Assembly: GCA_002423245.1 (NCBI GenBank)
Contig: DIVD01000028.1
Location: 62,001-126,000, forward strand
Source of the DNA: Rhodobacteraceae bacterium UBA6141
GTDB lineage: Bacteria > Pseudomonadota > Alphaproteobacteria > Rhodobacterales > Rhodobacteraceae
Direction of reading: 5' to 3'
DNA length: 64,000 bases
Shown here: piece after piece, positions 62,648 to 64,000 of the stretch
Position numbering within the stretch: position 1 is the stretch's first letter
Layout of the letters: each line of letters begins with the position of its first letter
Translations under genes and position numbers: made by a program
The notes under the pieces: generated by a model
Told to the model about the DNA's origin: nothing
Seen by the model: only the letters and a program-made list of their open reading frames with translations
The model's database searches: none

Positions 62648-62652
62648 GGAAA

Positions 62653-62678
62653 GTCCTCCGAGGGAATGATCGGAGGAC
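62653..62678 (-). promoter_or_regulatory. Hairpin sequestering the ribosome-binding site of the propeller/esterase gene
   Basis: On the minus strand the leader reads GTCCTCCG-ATCATTCCCT-CGGAGGAC-TTTCC-ATG. The 8-bp arms are perfectly complementary and the 3' arm is the GGAGG ribosome site, five bases from the start codon. A G-U pair and an inner A-U pair could extend the stem. The ribosome site would be hidden in the folded mRNA. Confidence 0.7.
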
Positions 62679-62824
62679 CAATGGCGCCGGCGTGCAACGC
62701 TTTCGTGACGGCAACGCGAAGCTTGGATGACGCGGGCGCGCCGATCCCGGCCCCCCGAAGCAACCGGCGCGAGGCGGCGCTGCCGCGGCAGACACCTCAT
62801 CGAACGCGCCTGCTGCCGCCCGCG

Positions 62825-63541
62825 CTATATCGGGCTTCGACGCCCGCCCAGCAGGCTGTTGACCCATTCCGGCACCAGCCGGGTCGCGGGGCCCTGGCGC
62901 GACTCGTCGAACTCGGCCGACAATGCCGAGGGGTCGAGGTTCAGCTCCAGCGTCCTTGCGCCGGCGCGGGCGGCGTCCTGCGCGAAGGCGGCGGCGGGAT
63001 AGACCTGCCCGGAGGTGCCGATCGACACGAACAGGTCCGCCTCGCGCAGCGCATCCCAGATCTGGTCCATGTGATAGGGAATCTCGCCGAACCAGACCAC
63101 ATCGGGCCGGGCCCCGGGCCGGGCGCAGGCGGGGCAGAGGGCCGAGGGCTCCATTTCCATGGGGGCGGGCCAGCGATGGCCGCAGGCGGCACAAAGCGCG
63201 CTGCCGAGGCTGCCATGCATGTGAAGCACGCGCCTGCTGCCGCCGCGTTCGTGCAGGTCATCGACATTCTGGGTGACGATCAGCAGATCGTGCCGCCCCG
63301 CCGCCTCCAGCCGGGCGAGCGCCCTGTGCGCGGCGTTGGGCTCGGCCGCGGCCGCGGCGGCGCGCAGGGTGTTGTGGAAGCGGTGCACGAGATGGGGGTC
63401 GCGGGCGAAGCCTTCGGGCGTCGCCACATCCTCGATCCGGTGGCGCTGCCACAGCCCGTCCGGGCTGCGGAAGGTAGCCATCCCGCTTTCGGCCGAGATG
63501 CCGGCGCCGGTCAGCACCACGATCCTGCGCGGGGCGCCCAT
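62825..63541 (-). CDS. cobB: NAD-dependent protein deacylase (sirtuin, CobB type)
   Basis: Removes acetyl, succinyl or similar groups from protein lysines using NAD. The 238-residue chain has the start motif VVLTGAGISAESGMATFRSP, the catalytic His region LIVTQNVDDLHERGG with RVLHMHGSLGSALCAACGHR, and zinc cysteines as C-x2-C pairs (CAAC and CPAC). VWFGEIPYHMDQIWDALREA and VSIGTSGQVYPAAAF complete the class III sirtuin pattern (desuccinylase-type Tyr/Arg not verified). The start at 63541 is the first ATG giving the sirtuin N-terminus; the longer upstream frame is non-homologous. It lies 8 bases after a small secreted-protein gene. Confidence 0.94.
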   Translation of the reverse strand: MGAPRRIVVLTGAGISAESGMATFRSPDGLWQRHRIEDVATPEGFARDPHLVHRFHNTLRAAAAAAEPNAAHRALARLEAAGRHDLLIVTQNVDDLHERGGSRRVLHMHGSLGSALCAACGHRWPAPMEMEPSALCPACARPGARPDVVWFGEIPYHMDQIWDALREADLFVSIGTSGQVYPAAAFAQDAARAGARTLELNLDPSALSAEFDESRQGPATRLVPEWVNSLLGGRRSPI

Positions 63542-63549
63542 GCGGCCGC

Positions 63550-63852
63550 TCAGCTGCACCGGGCCTCTGCCCTGGCGCCGAAGTCGCGGTAGCGCAGCCA
63601 GAACGCCTCGTCGCGCGGGCGGCCGGACTGGCGCACTTCCTGCGCCTGGTGCGGATCGCGGAAGAACCTGGCCGCCGCGCGCTGGTCGCCGCGCGACAGG
63701 GTCTGGTCGGCGACCTGCTGGATGCAGCCGCAAAGCTGCGGCGTCGCACCGGGGCGGCCCGAGGCGAGGCAGGCCGAGGAGATCGGCCCGGCGGCGGCCG
63801 GCGCGGCGATGGATACGGCCAGCGCGGCCGCAAGCATCATGTGTCTGGTCAT
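63550..63852 (-). CDS. Small secreted Cys-containing protein, Rhodobacteraceae-type, unknown function
   Basis: A 100-residue exported protein. The signal peptide is MTRHMMLAAALAVSIAAPAA, then AG. The mature part (PISSACLASGRPGATPQLCG, CIQQVADQTLSRGDQRAAAR, FFRDPHQAQEVRQSGRPRDE, AFWLRYRDFGARAEARCS) has four cysteines including the C-terminal one, suggesting two disulfides. Homologues I recall are often labelled 'arginine transporter', which the sequence does not support, since it has no membrane segments beyond the signal. The start at 63852 gives the shortest clean signal; 63867 is an alternative. It precedes the sirtuin gene by 8 bases, so they share a transcript. Confidence 0.8.
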   Translation of the reverse strand: MTRHMMLAAALAVSIAAPAAAGPISSACLASGRPGATPQLCGCIQQVADQTLSRGDQRAAARFFRDPHQAQEVRQSGRPRDEAFWLRYRDFGARAEARCS

Positions 63853-64000
63853 GTCACTGCCCTTCATCCGGGCGCCGCTGCCGGTTGTCCCGGCCTGATC
63901 GGGCTGCGGCGCGCTTGTCAACCGCGGGGAGTATGCCGCTTCGGCGCGATTTTTTCAATTGCCTTGGCGGGGTTGCGGCCTTGCGATGCCCTCCCGGCCG

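Noticed and set aside
62690..62730. Pho box upstream of the propeller/esterase gene
   Set aside because: CGTTGC occurs twice with CCGTCACGAAAG between, but neither half is close enough to CTGTCAT to claim PhoB control.

Overview
The window is chromosomal DNA from a high-GC alphaproteobacterium, most likely Rhodobacteraceae (Rhodobacter/Paracoccus type). The evidence is the uniformly GC-rich coding bias, the twin-arginine and lipoprotein signal styles, an ethylmalonyl-CoA-pathway malyl-CoA lyase, a tandem glnK-amtB pair and several small family-restricted proteins. It is dense housekeeping sequence. I see no rRNA, tRNA, CRISPR array, transposase or integrase. All assignments rest on reading translated motifs by eye; no database search was possible.

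Layout. 1-9 kb: 5' end of clpS, a broken HAD hydrolase, a SPOR-tailed D-Ala-D-Ala carboxypeptidase, a small membrane protein, two L,D-transpeptidases flanking a CAP-domain lipoprotein, then an operon of an ABC exporter and an RNA uracil methyltransferase. 8.4-15 kb: the overlapping set hslO - Nudix (CoA pyrophosphatase type) - CCA transferase, a second Nudix gene, a response-regulator/PP2C phosphatase facing a lone Hpt protein, and ilvA. 15-29 kb: argG, an SDR enzyme, a lytic transglycosylase divergent from dapA, smpB, sseA plus an aromatic aminotransferase, glnK-amtB, a class A penicillin-binding protein and mlaA-mlaC. 29-41 kb: the chain ridA - phosphodiesterase - FemAB-like - pterin dehydratase - MscS, a peroxiredoxin, a flavin reductase with rsmD, mscL, a GST and pheS-X-pheT. 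41-52 kb: rpmI-rplT, pyk, N-formylglutamate amidohydrolase with DUF1244, the dgcN-dgcA-dat cluster, mcl1 and a pair of overlapping membrane GTPases. 52-64 kb: an exported cyclase, DUF1523 and its partner, a deacylase, panB-panC, an orphan peptide-binding protein, a third L,D-transpeptidase, a phytase-type esterase and a sirtuin.

Two themes connect the genes. One is peptidoglycan and D-amino acids: DD-carboxypeptidase, PBP1A, Slt, three L,D-transpeptidases, DapA, a D-amino-acid transaminase and the DgcN/DgcA D-glutamate route. The other is nitrogen and amino-acid supply: glnK-amtB, ilvA, argG, sseA and N-formylglutamate amidohydrolase.

The most unusual observations are: a roughly 50% GC, rare-codon small gene inserted between pheS and pheT with its own strong ribosome site; an 8-bp hairpin that exactly buries the Shine-Dalgarno of the phytase-type esterase gene; a HAD hydrolase reduced to its two ends; a tandem repeat that has rewritten the C-terminus of PanC; and the overlapping pair of membrane GTPases.
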